34,738 nt of DNA from the NCBI GenBank assembly GCA_964587655.1, contig CAZPMT010000049.1, positions 1 through 34,738 of the forward strand, in the 5' to 3' direction. This stretch comes from CAZPMT01 sp964587655 (GTDB lineage: Bacteria; Hydrogenedentota; Hydrogenedentia; Hydrogenedentales; SLHB01). The notes beneath the pieces are model-generated. The model saw only the letters and a program-made list of their open reading frames with translations, did no database searches and was not told where the DNA came from. The number at the start of each line of letters is the position of its first letter. The stretch's first letter is position 1. This document shows, one piece after another, positions 7,044-14,333 of the stretch. A program made the position numbers and the translations under genes.

Positions 7044-7338
7044 AAATGTGGCCTCCTGTCAAGACTGCGCATTCGATTTGTGAGGAATGCGGTAATCACG
7101 AACCCGTCATGCAGATCCTTATCCTCTCTATATACTACCACAGCGACCTGTCGGGGACCAGGAGCTTTGCGGCCAGGCACTCCCCGGCGTGGCCCGCCAC
7201 GACGCGGTCCGGGAAGGCAATCACATCAAGTACTTCATACAGCATCCCGGCAAGTTCACAGTGCTCTTCAACAATGTGCGCCCAGCGTTCGTTTGTTAGG
7301 CGGATCGGAATGCCTTGACACGAGTTGACCGTATACAT
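7034..7338 (-). pseudogene. Frameshifted small toxin-like gene paired with DUF2283
   Basis: The first frame gives IRLTNERWAHIVEEHCELAG, then VIAFPDRVVAGHAGECLAAK and a premature stop after DRSLW (about 7135). Another frame continues directly as VYREDKDLHDGFVITAFLTN and ends at 7034-7036, overlapping the DUF2283 start. The two halves join into one protein of about 100 residues of a family I recognise as a DUF2283 partner (pattern 'RLT.ERW.HI...H.EL'). The whole span is two bases over a multiple of three, so a single lost base near 7141, in or next to a G run, explains it. It could be a real inactivation or an assembly error. Confidence 0.65.
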
Positions 7339-7350
7339 AATCAGCCTATT

Positions 7351-8460
7351 CTACCCTCGCTCCAATCCCCTTACCAACGCAAGCAGGAAATCGCGGTTGT
7401 CGGCGGTGACGTAGCGCATCGTTCCGCCCATGCGGTTGAAGGATTTGTTGTAGCGGAGGTAGTAGTCGGGGTTGTCTATGGGCGGCTCGCCTTTTGTCCA
7501 GTCCCAGTGGGACTCCTGGAGGTCGACGATTACCATGAAGTGGTTGTCGATGTGTTCGCCGCGCTGGATCGCGAGGTTCTGCGACATCGAGAGGGATTTT
7601 TCGAAGATCATAGGCGACATGATGGCGCTGCCGATCGAGAGGTAGACGCCGCCGTCGAGGTTGGAGACGCTTTGCGCGAAGGCCAGGAAGTCGCGTTCGG
7701 CGGCACGTCCGATGGCGGCGCATTTGTTTATCGGATGGACGTAGATGATGTCGTGTCCGATCATCGGGTGGCCGGTGAAGGGGACTTTGAGGCGGTAGGC
7801 AGCGGCCTGGAGTCCGTATTTCTTGAACGGATGCGGCACTGACAGGCGTCCGGGCTTCACGTCGAAAGCGAGGACGGCATCAAGAAAATCCGCGGCAGCC
7901 GCGACATCCGCCGGATGGTTCCGCTCCATGCCAGACGAGATTTTTTCTTTCAGCGCCTTGATCGAGGGTATATCGAGTCCTTCATTCTCGACTAGTGCGC
8001 CGACGGATTCGCCGTAGCCGAGACCTTGGTACGCGCCGACGATGATCGCGAGGTTGATGTAGAAGCCCGTCTCCTGCCAGACGCCGAACTCGCCGCGCGA
8101 GACGTTTCCGCGCACGTCTTCGCTCGAATGTCCCTGGAACGCGAACTCCCAGTCGTGGATGATTCCCGCGCCGTTTGTGGCAAGGTGCGTGATCCATCCG
8201 TCTTCGATCAGTTTGATCATGATCGGCGCAAGCCCGTTCTTGATCGAGTGCGCGCCGAAGGTGAGCATTCGCGACTTGCCTGCGTCGCGCGCTTGCCGCA
8301 GACGGTTCACGGTTTCGTCGATGACGGCTTGCGCCGCCTCGGAGAACTCCGCGGGTTCGTCAGTCACAGGGACGTGGTCGCGCTCGATGTAGACCTTGTC
8401 CTTGCGTTCGCTGAGTGGTTTGATGTTCAGTTGATGACGGTCCATCTGTTCGTGTGGCAT
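7351..8460 (-). CDS. Conserved deoxyhypusine-synthase-like protein of unknown function
   Basis: A 369-residue protein. ATG at 8460 (MPHEQMDRHQ) or 8445 is the likely start, because LNIKPLSERKDKV just after it matches the N-terminus of the family as I remember it; the long upstream extension does not. Landmarks are MLTFGAHSIKNGLAPIMIKL, THLATNGAGIIHDWEFAF, GHSSEDV, GLGYGESVG and GGVYLSIGSAIMSP. The family is widespread in Planctomycetes-like bacteria and distantly resembles deoxyhypusine synthase (the NGAGIIHD segment lies where DHS binds NAD). No function is established to my knowledge, and an eIF5A substrate is not expected in bacteria. Its last 30-55 codons recur in decayed form downstream (copies B, C, D). 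No strong ribosome site is visible. Confidence 0.7.
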   Translation of the reverse strand: MPHEQMDRHQLNIKPLSERKDKVYIERDHVPVTDEPAEFSEAAQAVIDETVNRLRQARDAGKSRMLTFGAHSIKNGLAPIMIKLIEDGWITHLATNGAGIIHDWEFAFQGHSSEDVRGNVSRGEFGVWQETGFYINLAIIVGAYQGLGYGESVGALVENEGLDIPSIKALKEKISSGMERNHPADVAAAADFLDAVLAFDVKPGRLSVPHPFKKYGLQAAAYRLKVPFTGHPMIGHDIIYVHPINKCAAIGRAAERDFLAFAQSVSNLDGGVYLSIGSAIMSPMIFEKSLSMSQNLAIQRGEHIDNHFMVIVDLQESHWDWTKGEPPIDNPDYYLRYNKSFNRMGGTMRYVTADNRDFLLALVRGLERG

Positions 8461-8579
8461 CCCAAGTCTTAACCTTTGCTGTTCTGCTTCCTTCTCGCGG
8501 GCACCAACGATATTGCACGGGGCGTCTGCCGGGATCTCACTTCTGACGCAAGTGGGAACTGCTGCTGCACGCCTCTCGT

Positions 8580-8816
8580 CTATTTTACGGCAAGTACGGG
8601 AACGGGAATGGAACGGACGTTCCCTCCGGCATTCTGTATCGCTTCCTCCATGCGTTTCACGACTCCGGCGGTGAAAAACTTCTCTCCGCACTGACGGCAC
8701 ACCCCCGTCGGGACCATCTCCAGAATGTAGAGCTGGCCGTGAATGCGATAGTCGATGCGCTCAAGGCTTTCAACGACTTCGCCCCCGCAGTACACGCAGT
8801 CTCCGTATGGCTCCAT
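8580..8816 (-). CDS. YgiT-type zinc-finger antitoxin
   Basis: A 78-residue protein. The start is ATG at 8816, which overlaps the preceding TGA as TGATG; an in-frame upstream extension lies inside the partner gene. Two Cys pairs, CVYCGG and CRQCGEKFF, form the zinc knuckle of the YgiT/MqsA N-terminal domain. VVKRMEEAIQNAGG follows where MqsA-like proteins place their linker helix. The normal partner is a DUF4258 toxin, and exactly such a gene lies upstream but is frameshifted (8816-9135). A MqsA-like HTH domain is absent, as in the short YgiT family. The coupled start implies poor translation if the upstream frame is broken. Confidence 0.8.
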   Translation of the reverse strand: MEPYGDCVYCGGEVVESLERIDYRIHGQLYILEMVPTGVCRQCGEKFFTAGVVKRMEEAIQNAGGNVRSIPVPVLAVK

Positions 8817-9135
8817 CAGATGTTCCTTTCTCCCGGCGTGCGCCACTTTGGCATGCCGGGAATGTACACCGTAATAATAACCAACCACGCGTGCCTGTTG
8901 CGACCGCAGACTACGCGAACGTCCCGGTCACCGGCCTTTCCCTACACCAGGACGAGGCCCCGCGATGGTCTCTGGGATAATCCTCCAGAAGGTTTCCGTT
9001 AAGGAGAACCGTCTCGACGTCCATCATCGACAGCCCGTCGTTTCTGCGCTCGGTTTCAGCGTGCCCAGTGACGATATACTCCTGTCGGAGGACCCTATCC
9101 GCTATCCATTCTCGCGTAAGAGCAGTGTCTTCCAC
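8816..9135 (-). pseudogene. Frameshifted DUF4258 toxin gene
   Basis: The GTG start at 9135 has GGAG nine bases upstream. The first frame gives EYIVTGHAETERRNDGLSMM, then LLNGNLLEDYPRDHRGASSW, typical of DUF4258, but then runs to a stop near 8911. Another frame resumes with GKAGDRDVRVVCGRNRHAWL and VIITVYIPGMPKW, the expected second half, and ends at 8816-8818 overlapping the YgiT start. The span is one base short of a multiple of three, so one lost base near 8942-8946 would explain it. DUF4258 proteins are RelE-like RNase toxins by family inference. Real inactivation and assembly error cannot be separated here. Confidence 0.7.
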
Positions 9136-9191
9136 CTACCCAACTCCTTGGCCTCAGCAGTGCAACGGGAGCCTCCACCACGCACTGAAAC

Positions 9192-11981
9192 TCATAGGAT
9201 GAACTCCACAGACACGATCTGTTTTCGGCTCGCTTCCAACGCAATACTCCCGCGGTTTGGTTTGATCTCTCTCCCTCGCTCCTCGTTCAGGTTGGTGATC
9301 CAAGCTTGTTTGATGGGCTTGAAGAGCTTTAGCGCGCCCCTGACTGTTTTGTCCGTAGGGTTGAAGATGCGGACGATGTAACTTTTGGGGCGATCTTCGG
9401 CGCGCTTGAAGGCCGTGATTTGGAGGTTGTCGCCTTTGAGTTCGAGGAAGCTCATGGTCTTGGGGAGCTTGCCCTTGTGAGGGCCGACTTGGGCTGCTTC
9501 GAGCGGGAGGTTGAGATCCTCGGCTTGCTGAAACACGCCGTTGGTCCAGTCGCCCGCGTGGGGATATAGGGAGTAGGTCCATTCCATGTGGCCGGGACAT
9601 TGGGCGAGTTCCATTTCGGGGTAGACCTCGTAGCGGCCGAAGATAGGGCAGTTGCGATATGTGAACGCGCGGAACAACGTGATCGCCAGCGGGCGGTCCT
9701 TCGTGTCCATCGCCTCGTACTCGCGCATGCCGCAGTTGTTAAGCACCGCGAATCCCATCTTCTTGCCGGCCATGTCCACGAACCGGTGCATCGGGTACTG
9801 CGGGTTCGGGCGGCCATAGTATGCGCTGCCTTTCTTGACGTGGATGTCGCGCGCTATGACGTCGAATCCCGCTTCCGAGTGCGTCGCATCGGTTCCGAGG
9901 TGCGTCGGGAATACAACGCGCACGCGATGGTTCTTGCACGGATTGTCGAGATCGGTCTTGACGTCGAGGCGTTTCGCGCCGGCGCGCAACGTGAACCGGC
10001 TCGTGACGACCATCTCCTTGCAGTCCTTCGCGCGGCTCGTGTGGTTCATCTCCGCCGTGCGCCATTCGCCGGTCATCTCCTGTGTGAGGCCGGTCGGAAT
10101 CATCATGCGGTACTCGACGCGCATCCGGGCAAGCAATGGTCCCGCTTCCTCCAATGAAATCGACACCGGAGAGCCGTGCGATGTGATGACTTCGTTGTCG
10201 TCTGGGACCATATGCACCCAGGTGTGGCCGGTTTCGCCGGAGTCCTCGATGTAGTGGATGTTCCTGAACGCGTGGCCGGTTTCCTTTTGGAGCAGGTTGA
10301 TTGTTCCGTCGGTGTTGAACTCGACTCGGAGATGCTCGTTATCGAGGACACTAGTCTCCGGCGCCAGTGTGCCTGACATGTATTCGAAGGCCGCTTCGCG
10401 GTTCAGATGATACGTCTTATATCCGTACGCGGGAACATCGTCCATTTCGACGTGGCAGAGATGGCGGACGGAACGCAGCTCGATCGAGATGTCCTGGAGA
10501 TTGCGCACTAGCGTCCCCGGTTCGAACTGCTCCTTGAGCTGGACGCGCTGTTTCTTCTTGCCGCCGGGAGTGGAAACGCTGAACGCCTCATAACCCATTC
10601 CGTCCGGCAGGTCGACGTAGCACGACACCACGCCGCTACGCGGGAACGGACACGGGTTGAACACCGTCAGGACCGCGTCTTTCGGGCTCAGATCCGAATT
10701 GTCGATATTGATCTGCACCGCCTGCATGCCGCGCCGCGCGAGATTGTCACCGATCATCTGTACCTGGTCGGCACGGTAAAGGCTGTCTTTCTGCATCTGG
10801 TCCACGCCAGCGCCGGTGATCGTGTCGTGAGGATGGTTCTGGAGGAGATAGCGCCACGCGTGGTCGAGCGCGGTCTTCTCGTACCGCGCGCCTGCCATCA
10901 TGCCGATTGCGCACCATGGTTCGGCCAGACGTTGGAGGCTCACCTCCGCGCGGTGATTGGCCTGTTTCAGCGGAATGCGCGCGCTGATCACGTCGCCGCA
11001 GAGATACGTCCACTTGCCCGTATTGCCCGGATCGCGGCTCTCTCCGGTGAGGACGGTTGGGTTCTTGACCTCCTTCCGCATGGCTTTCATATACTCTTCG
11101 AGGTTCGAGAGCTTGATCGTGTGCTCCGGCATCATCTCCTGGCACATCTTGACGATCTCGCTCTCGCGCGGGTCGGGGTTGCTGCTGTCGAAGCCCTGCA
11201 TGCAGCAGATGTGGCGCGTCGTGAAGTGTTCCGATTCGTCTCGGACGAGCTTCCGCAGTTGATCGGGGATAGGTCCTGCGTTCCACTGCTTCTTTTGATC
11301 GTCGAGGATGAAATAGTGCGCGCGCGGATGGCGGTCCGAGCATAGCCGGAACGGCGCAGCGCCGCGGTCCCAATCGTACCGCGCGAACACGTCATCCGAC
11401 CCGTAGCGCAAGACCCGGTACACGTAGATGTAGTAACTGAAGCGGCTCATGCAGCCGAACCGCATCCCGAGCAGACGCGATCCGTCGGGACCCTCGAGAA
11501 TGAACTCGCTCTTGGGCGTGTTGATGCCGCGATAGAAGATGATCGTGTCTATGCCGAAGCCGTTGTAAATCTGCGGCATCTGCGAGGTCTGTCCGTAGCT
11601 GAAAGGCGTGTATCCGATCTTCGAGACCTTGCCCAGCGACTGCGCCACGCGATGCCCCACGACCAGGTTCCGCACAAGCGACTCGCCGTTGACGATGTAC
11701 TCCTCGGGCAGCGAGCACCACGGCCCTACAATCAACCGGCCCGACTTGACGTGTTTCTCTACGCGCGGCCGTTCCTCGGGACGCAGCTCGAGATAATCCT
11801 CGACGCACAACGTCTGCGAGTCCATAGTGAACGAATGAAAATCCGGGTCCTTGTCTAACAGATCCAGCAACTCGTCCATGAAATCCAGCAACAACAGGCG
11901 CGCCTTTTCAAAGGGATAATCCCATTCGCGATCCCAGTGTGAGTTGCTGACGACATGGATGACTTTGCGCTGCTCTGGCAT
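9192..11981 (-). CDS. GH38-like alpha-mannosidase with altered nucleophile position
   Basis: A 929-residue protein; ATG at 11981 is chosen for the GGAGG nine bases upstream. It has no signal peptide, so it is probably cytoplasmic. Residues 6-20 read KVIHVVSNSHWDREW, with the GH38 zinc ligands His15 and Asp17. GRLIVGPWCSLPEEYIVNGE then SLVRNLVVG is typical of MngB-like members, and NHPHDTITG (about 382-390) gives the last zinc-ligand His385. The segment GYTPFSYGQTSQMP aligns with GYLPDSFGQSAQMP of active relatives, so the catalytic nucleophile and zinc-ligand Asp reads Phe127. The C-terminal 500 residues form the beta-rich GH38 half. It may be inactive, may use another residue, or may be a binding protein. 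A DUF2283/DUF4258 pair lies upstream on the same strand. Confidence 0.85.
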   Translation of the reverse strand: MPEQRKVIHVVSNSHWDREWDYPFEKARLLLLDFMDELLDLLDKDPDFHSFTMDSQTLCVEDYLELRPEERPRVEKHVKSGRLIVGPWCSLPEEYIVNGESLVRNLVVGHRVAQSLGKVSKIGYTPFSYGQTSQMPQIYNGFGIDTIIFYRGINTPKSEFILEGPDGSRLLGMRFGCMSRFSYYIYVYRVLRYGSDDVFARYDWDRGAAPFRLCSDRHPRAHYFILDDQKKQWNAGPIPDQLRKLVRDESEHFTTRHICCMQGFDSSNPDPRESEIVKMCQEMMPEHTIKLSNLEEYMKAMRKEVKNPTVLTGESRDPGNTGKWTYLCGDVISARIPLKQANHRAEVSLQRLAEPWCAIGMMAGARYEKTALDHAWRYLLQNHPHDTITGAGVDQMQKDSLYRADQVQMIGDNLARRGMQAVQINIDNSDLSPKDAVLTVFNPCPFPRSGVVSCYVDLPDGMGYEAFSVSTPGGKKKQRVQLKEQFEPGTLVRNLQDISIELRSVRHLCHVEMDDVPAYGYKTYHLNREAAFEYMSGTLAPETSVLDNEHLRVEFNTDGTINLLQKETGHAFRNIHYIEDSGETGHTWVHMVPDDNEVITSHGSPVSISLEEAGPLLARMRVEYRMMIPTGLTQEMTGEWRTAEMNHTSRAKDCKEMVVTSRFTLRAGAKRLDVKTDLDNPCKNHRVRVVFPTHLGTDATHSEAGFDVIARDIHVKKGSAYYGRPNPQYPMHRFVDMAGKKMGFAVLNNCGMREYEAMDTKDRPLAITLFRAFTYRNCPIFGRYEVYPEMELAQCPGHMEWTYSLYPHAGDWTNGVFQQAEDLNLPLEAAQVGPHKGKLPKTMSFLELKGDNLQITAFKRAEDRPKSYIVRIFNPTDKTVRGALKLFKPIKQAWITNLNEERGREIKPNRGSIALEASRKQIVSVEFIL

Positions 11982-12038
11982 TTCCCTATTCCTCCATTCG
12001 ATATCCCGCTGGAAGTCCACTGAGGCGGATTAGACGCA

Positions 12039-12302
12039 TCAGGGACGAATAGATGCGCGACGTATGGATTCCCGCGAAGGCGTACGCTTGGGCGCCAGTT
12101 CCCTGTCAAGTTCCAGTTCGTATGTAAGGATCGTCTTGAGGTCCATTCGCTTGGACGCGTCAAGAATCTCTATGCCGACAATCTCGTCTTCCGACGTTGT
12201 ATCAAGATTGACGCCTTCGGAAACTTCAACAACCCCGTCGGGCTTCTTGCTGCCCAACTTGATGTAGACAGCATCAACCTCGCTATCGTAATGCACCCTC
12301 AT
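12039..12302 (-). CDS. DUF2283 protein (probable antitoxin)
   Basis: An 87-residue protein opening directly with the DUF2283 core: MRVHYDSEVDAVYIKLG, then EGVNLDTTSEDEIVGIEILD. The ATG overlaps the stop of the DUF4258 gene by four bases, so the pair is translationally coupled. After DASKRMDLKTILTYELELD the protein carries an extra basic tail (PKRTPSRESIRRASIRP) not usual for the family, possibly read-through into former intergenic DNA. The segment encoding ILDASKRM..KTILT is repeated at 13973-14018 beyond the UDP-glucose dehydrogenase gene. It probably neutralises the DUF4258 protein. Confidence 0.75.
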   Translation of the reverse strand: MRVHYDSEVDAVYIKLGSKKPDGVVEVSEGVNLDTTSEDEIVGIEILDASKRMDLKTILTYELELDRELAPKRTPSRESIRRASIRP

Positions 12303-12526
12303 TTCTTGCGTCCTTTCTTTAGGGGATAGACGGTTACAACCGTTGTGGCATCACGTTGAACAGAAACCACAATCTTCAAAGAGTACCGAAGTCCAGGAAC
12401 CTCTCGCACGATTTCGTGTTTGCCATCGGCCAGATTCATGGTTGACAGAACGTCGGTTATAGCCCGTTCAGAAATTCCGTAGAGTCTCGCTCGCCTCTTT
12501 GCATGTCGCGAATACCTGAGATCCAC
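12299..12526 (-). CDS. DUF4258 putative toxin
   Basis: A 75-residue protein. GTG at 12526 is chosen because GGAGG lies five bases upstream and the family motif YSRHAKRRARLYGISERAI follows at once. A much longer open frame continues upstream, but only as the antisense of the UDP-glucose dehydrogenase gene. The second half (HEIVREVPGLRYSLKIVVSV, then VVTVYPLKKGR) is the beta-sheet and basic tail of DUF4258/RelE-like RNase toxins. It overlaps the DUF2283 antitoxin by four bases. Unlike the DUF4258 gene at 8.9 kb it is intact. TACAAT lies just upstream on the minus strand (about 12540-12550) as a possible -10. Confidence 0.75.
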   Translation of the reverse strand: MDLRYSRHAKRRARLYGISERAITDVLSTMNLADGKHEIVREVPGLRYSLKIVVSVQRDATTVVTVYPLKKGRKK

Positions 12527-12667
12527 AGGCGCCTCCGTTGTCTTATTGTAGCTTCTTTTCAGAGACAGTTCGAATGCGGCGGCACGCGCTGAATAGCGGT
12601 GAGGCCGGACAGGTGAACCGGGGACACGTGATGTCTTAGAATATGACTCGTCAAACTGGAGGTGAGC

Positions 12668-13966
12668 ATGCGAAACATTGGCGTGATAGGTACAGGCTAT
12701 GTTGGCCTCGTTACGGCGGCGTGTCTTGCGGAACTTGGAAACCATGTGACGTGCGCGGATAACGACAGACGGAAGATAGCGAGTCTCAGGAAAGGCGCAG
12801 TTCCTTTCTTTGAGCCCGGACTCGATGAGCTTGTGTTGAAGAATAGGCGCGCACGCAGGCTGCGATTCACTTCGAGTATCCGGGAGGCGGTCGGGAAAGC
12901 CGATATCATTTTCATCTGCGTTGGAACTCCTTCGCGGGCCGACGGAAGCGCGGATCTGTCCGCAATCGAGAAGGTGGCTTCGGAGATCGCCGGGGCGATG
13001 ACCGAGTACAAAGTCATTGTCGAGAAGAGCACGGTGCCCGCGGAAACCGGCGCGAAGGTGCGGCGCACAATCACGATGAGCGGCGGACACAAGGCGAGTT
13101 TCGATGTGGTGTCGAACCCGGAATTTCTCCGCGAGGGACAGGCGCTGGCGGATGCGATGCATCCCGACCGTATCGTGATCGGCGTCGAGAGCAAGCGTGC
13201 GGAGGAGATCATGCTGGAACTGTATAGGCCGCTGAAGGCGCCGGTGATCGTGTGCAGCATTGAGACGGCGGAGATCATCAAGCACGCAAGCAATTCCTTT
13301 CTTGCGACGAAGATCTCGTTTATCAACGCAGTCGCGCAGTTGTGCGAGCGCGTCGGCGCGGACGTGGTGAAGGTTGCGGAGGCGATGGGTCTGGATAAGC
13401 GTATCGGCAAGGCGTTTCTGAATGCAGGGCCGGGATACGGCGGTTCCTGTTTTCCGAAAGACGTCGACGCGTTCATCCACTTGGCCCATCAGAAGGGCTA
13501 CGACTTCCAGCTCTTGCATGCGGTGAGGAAGATCAATGAGGAACAGAAGAAGCTCCTGCTCAGGAAGATCGAGGACGTGCTTTGGATTATCAAAGATAAG
13601 ACCATTGGCGTGCTGGGCCTGAGTTTCAAGCCTGATACTGACGACATTCGGAATTCGGTCGCGATCGACATCATTCGGATGCTCCAGCATGCAGGAGCGA
13701 AGATAAGGGCCTACGACCCGAAGGCGATGCCCAAGGCTAGGGGTGAACTGAAATCGGTTGTCTTCTGTAAGGACGCTTACGACGCAGCCAAGGGCAGCCA
13801 CTGCCTTTTGGTCGTGACGGAATGGAGCGAGTTTGCGATGCTGGACTGGAAACGGGTCAAGGGCCTGCTGCGGCAGCCGGTGATTGTGGACAGCCGGAAC
13901 ATGTTCGATCCCGAAGCGATGCGGGAACTCGGGTTCATCTATCAGTGCATCGGGCGTGGCTCGTGA
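12668..13966 (+). CDS. ugd: UDP-glucose 6-dehydrogenase
   Basis: A 432-residue protein. ATG at 12668 has GGAGG five bases upstream. IGVIGTGYVGLVTAAC is the NAD-binding Rossmann loop, STVPAETG and NPEFLREGQALAD are family signatures, and GPGYGGSCFPKD carries the catalytic Cys261. GLSFKPDTDDIRNS marks the C-terminal UDP-binding domain. The enzyme oxidises UDP-glucose to UDP-glucuronate with two NAD+, feeding capsule and exopolysaccharide synthesis. It is the only plus-strand gene between 2.9 and 15.9 kb and has no sugar-nucleotide neighbours. A 46-base direct repeat derived from a DUF2283 gene flanks it (12121-12166 and 13973-14018), so it may have been inserted. A related UDP-ManNAc or GDP-mannose dehydrogenase role is less likely. 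Confidence 0.9.
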   Translation: MRNIGVIGTGYVGLVTAACLAELGNHVTCADNDRRKIASLRKGAVPFFEPGLDELVLKNRRARRLRFTSSIREAVGKADIIFICVGTPSRADGSADLSAIEKVASEIAGAMTEYKVIVEKSTVPAETGAKVRRTITMSGGHKASFDVVSNPEFLREGQALADAMHPDRIVIGVESKRAEEIMLELYRPLKAPVIVCSIETAEIIKHASNSFLATKISFINAVAQLCERVGADVVKVAEAMGLDKRIGKAFLNAGPGYGGSCFPKDVDAFIHLAHQKGYDFQLLHAVRKINEEQKKLLLRKIEDVLWIIKDKTIGVLGLSFKPDTDDIRNSVAIDIIRMLQHAGAKIRAYDPKAMPKARGELKSVVFCKDAYDAAKGSHCLLVVTEWSEFAMLDWKRVKGLLRQPVIVDSRNMFDPEAMRELGFIYQCIGRGS

Positions 13967-13972
13967 ACGAAT

Positions 13973-14018
13973 TATGTAAGGATCGTTTTGGGGTTCATTC
14001 GCTTGGACGCGTCAAGAA
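13973..14018 (-). pseudogene. C-terminal remnant of a DUF2283 gene
   Basis: 43 of 46 bases match 12121-12166 inside the DUF2283 gene, in the same orientation. On the minus strand it reads FLDASKRMNPKTILT followed by TAA, the ordinary end of a DUF2283 protein. It begins ten bases after the AbrB stop and ends seven bases from the UDP-glucose dehydrogenase stop. No upstream part of the gene remains. Confidence 0.8.
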
Positions 14019-14027
14019 ATGCTGGTT

Positions 14028-14270
14028 TCAGTCGTCCAGTCCCAACGCATGTCTTGCGGCAGATTCTTCCATCGTTAGTTGCTCTTGCTCCATGGGCAGC
14101 GCCTTGCCACAGAAACCCTTGAGGTCAAGGAGATTCCTTATCCGCCTCACTACAATCGTGTCTTCTACGGACTCGACCACTAACAGATCGTGCGGTTTGA
14201 TGCCGAGCGTCCTCCTGAGCTCGACGGGGATTGTAACTCGGCCCCTGGATGATACTCTCAACAGCTTCAT
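14028..14270 (-). CDS. AbrB/SpoVT-type antitoxin, apparently orphan
   Basis: An 80-residue protein. ATG at 14270 is chosen for GAGGAG six bases upstream; a longer form from 14303 lacks a ribosome site. MKLLRVSSRGRVTIPVELRR then TLGIKPHDLLVVESVEDTIV is a complete AbrB swapped-hairpin DNA-binding domain. The tail (LDLKGFCGKALPMEQEQLTM, then EESAARHALGLDD) is the type that binds a PIN toxin in VapB-like antitoxins. Normally a PIN gene would overlap its stop. Here the next 60 bases hold only a DUF2283 remnant and then the end of the opposite-strand ugd gene, so the toxin has been lost. Confidence 0.8.
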   Translation of the reverse strand: MKLLRVSSRGRVTIPVELRRTLGIKPHDLLVVESVEDTIVVRRIRNLLDLKGFCGKALPMEQEQLTMEESAARHALGLDD

Positions 14271-14333
14271 CTGGCTCTCCTCGATGATGGTCCTTACATA
14301 CATCGAAGTATGCAGACAGGCAGGTCTCGTCCC

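Noticed and set aside
12527..13801. Long minus-strand open frame continuing upstream of the DUF4258 gene
   Set aside because: It is the antisense of ugd, has no domain pattern there, and the DUF4258 gene has its own ribosome site and GTG at 12526.
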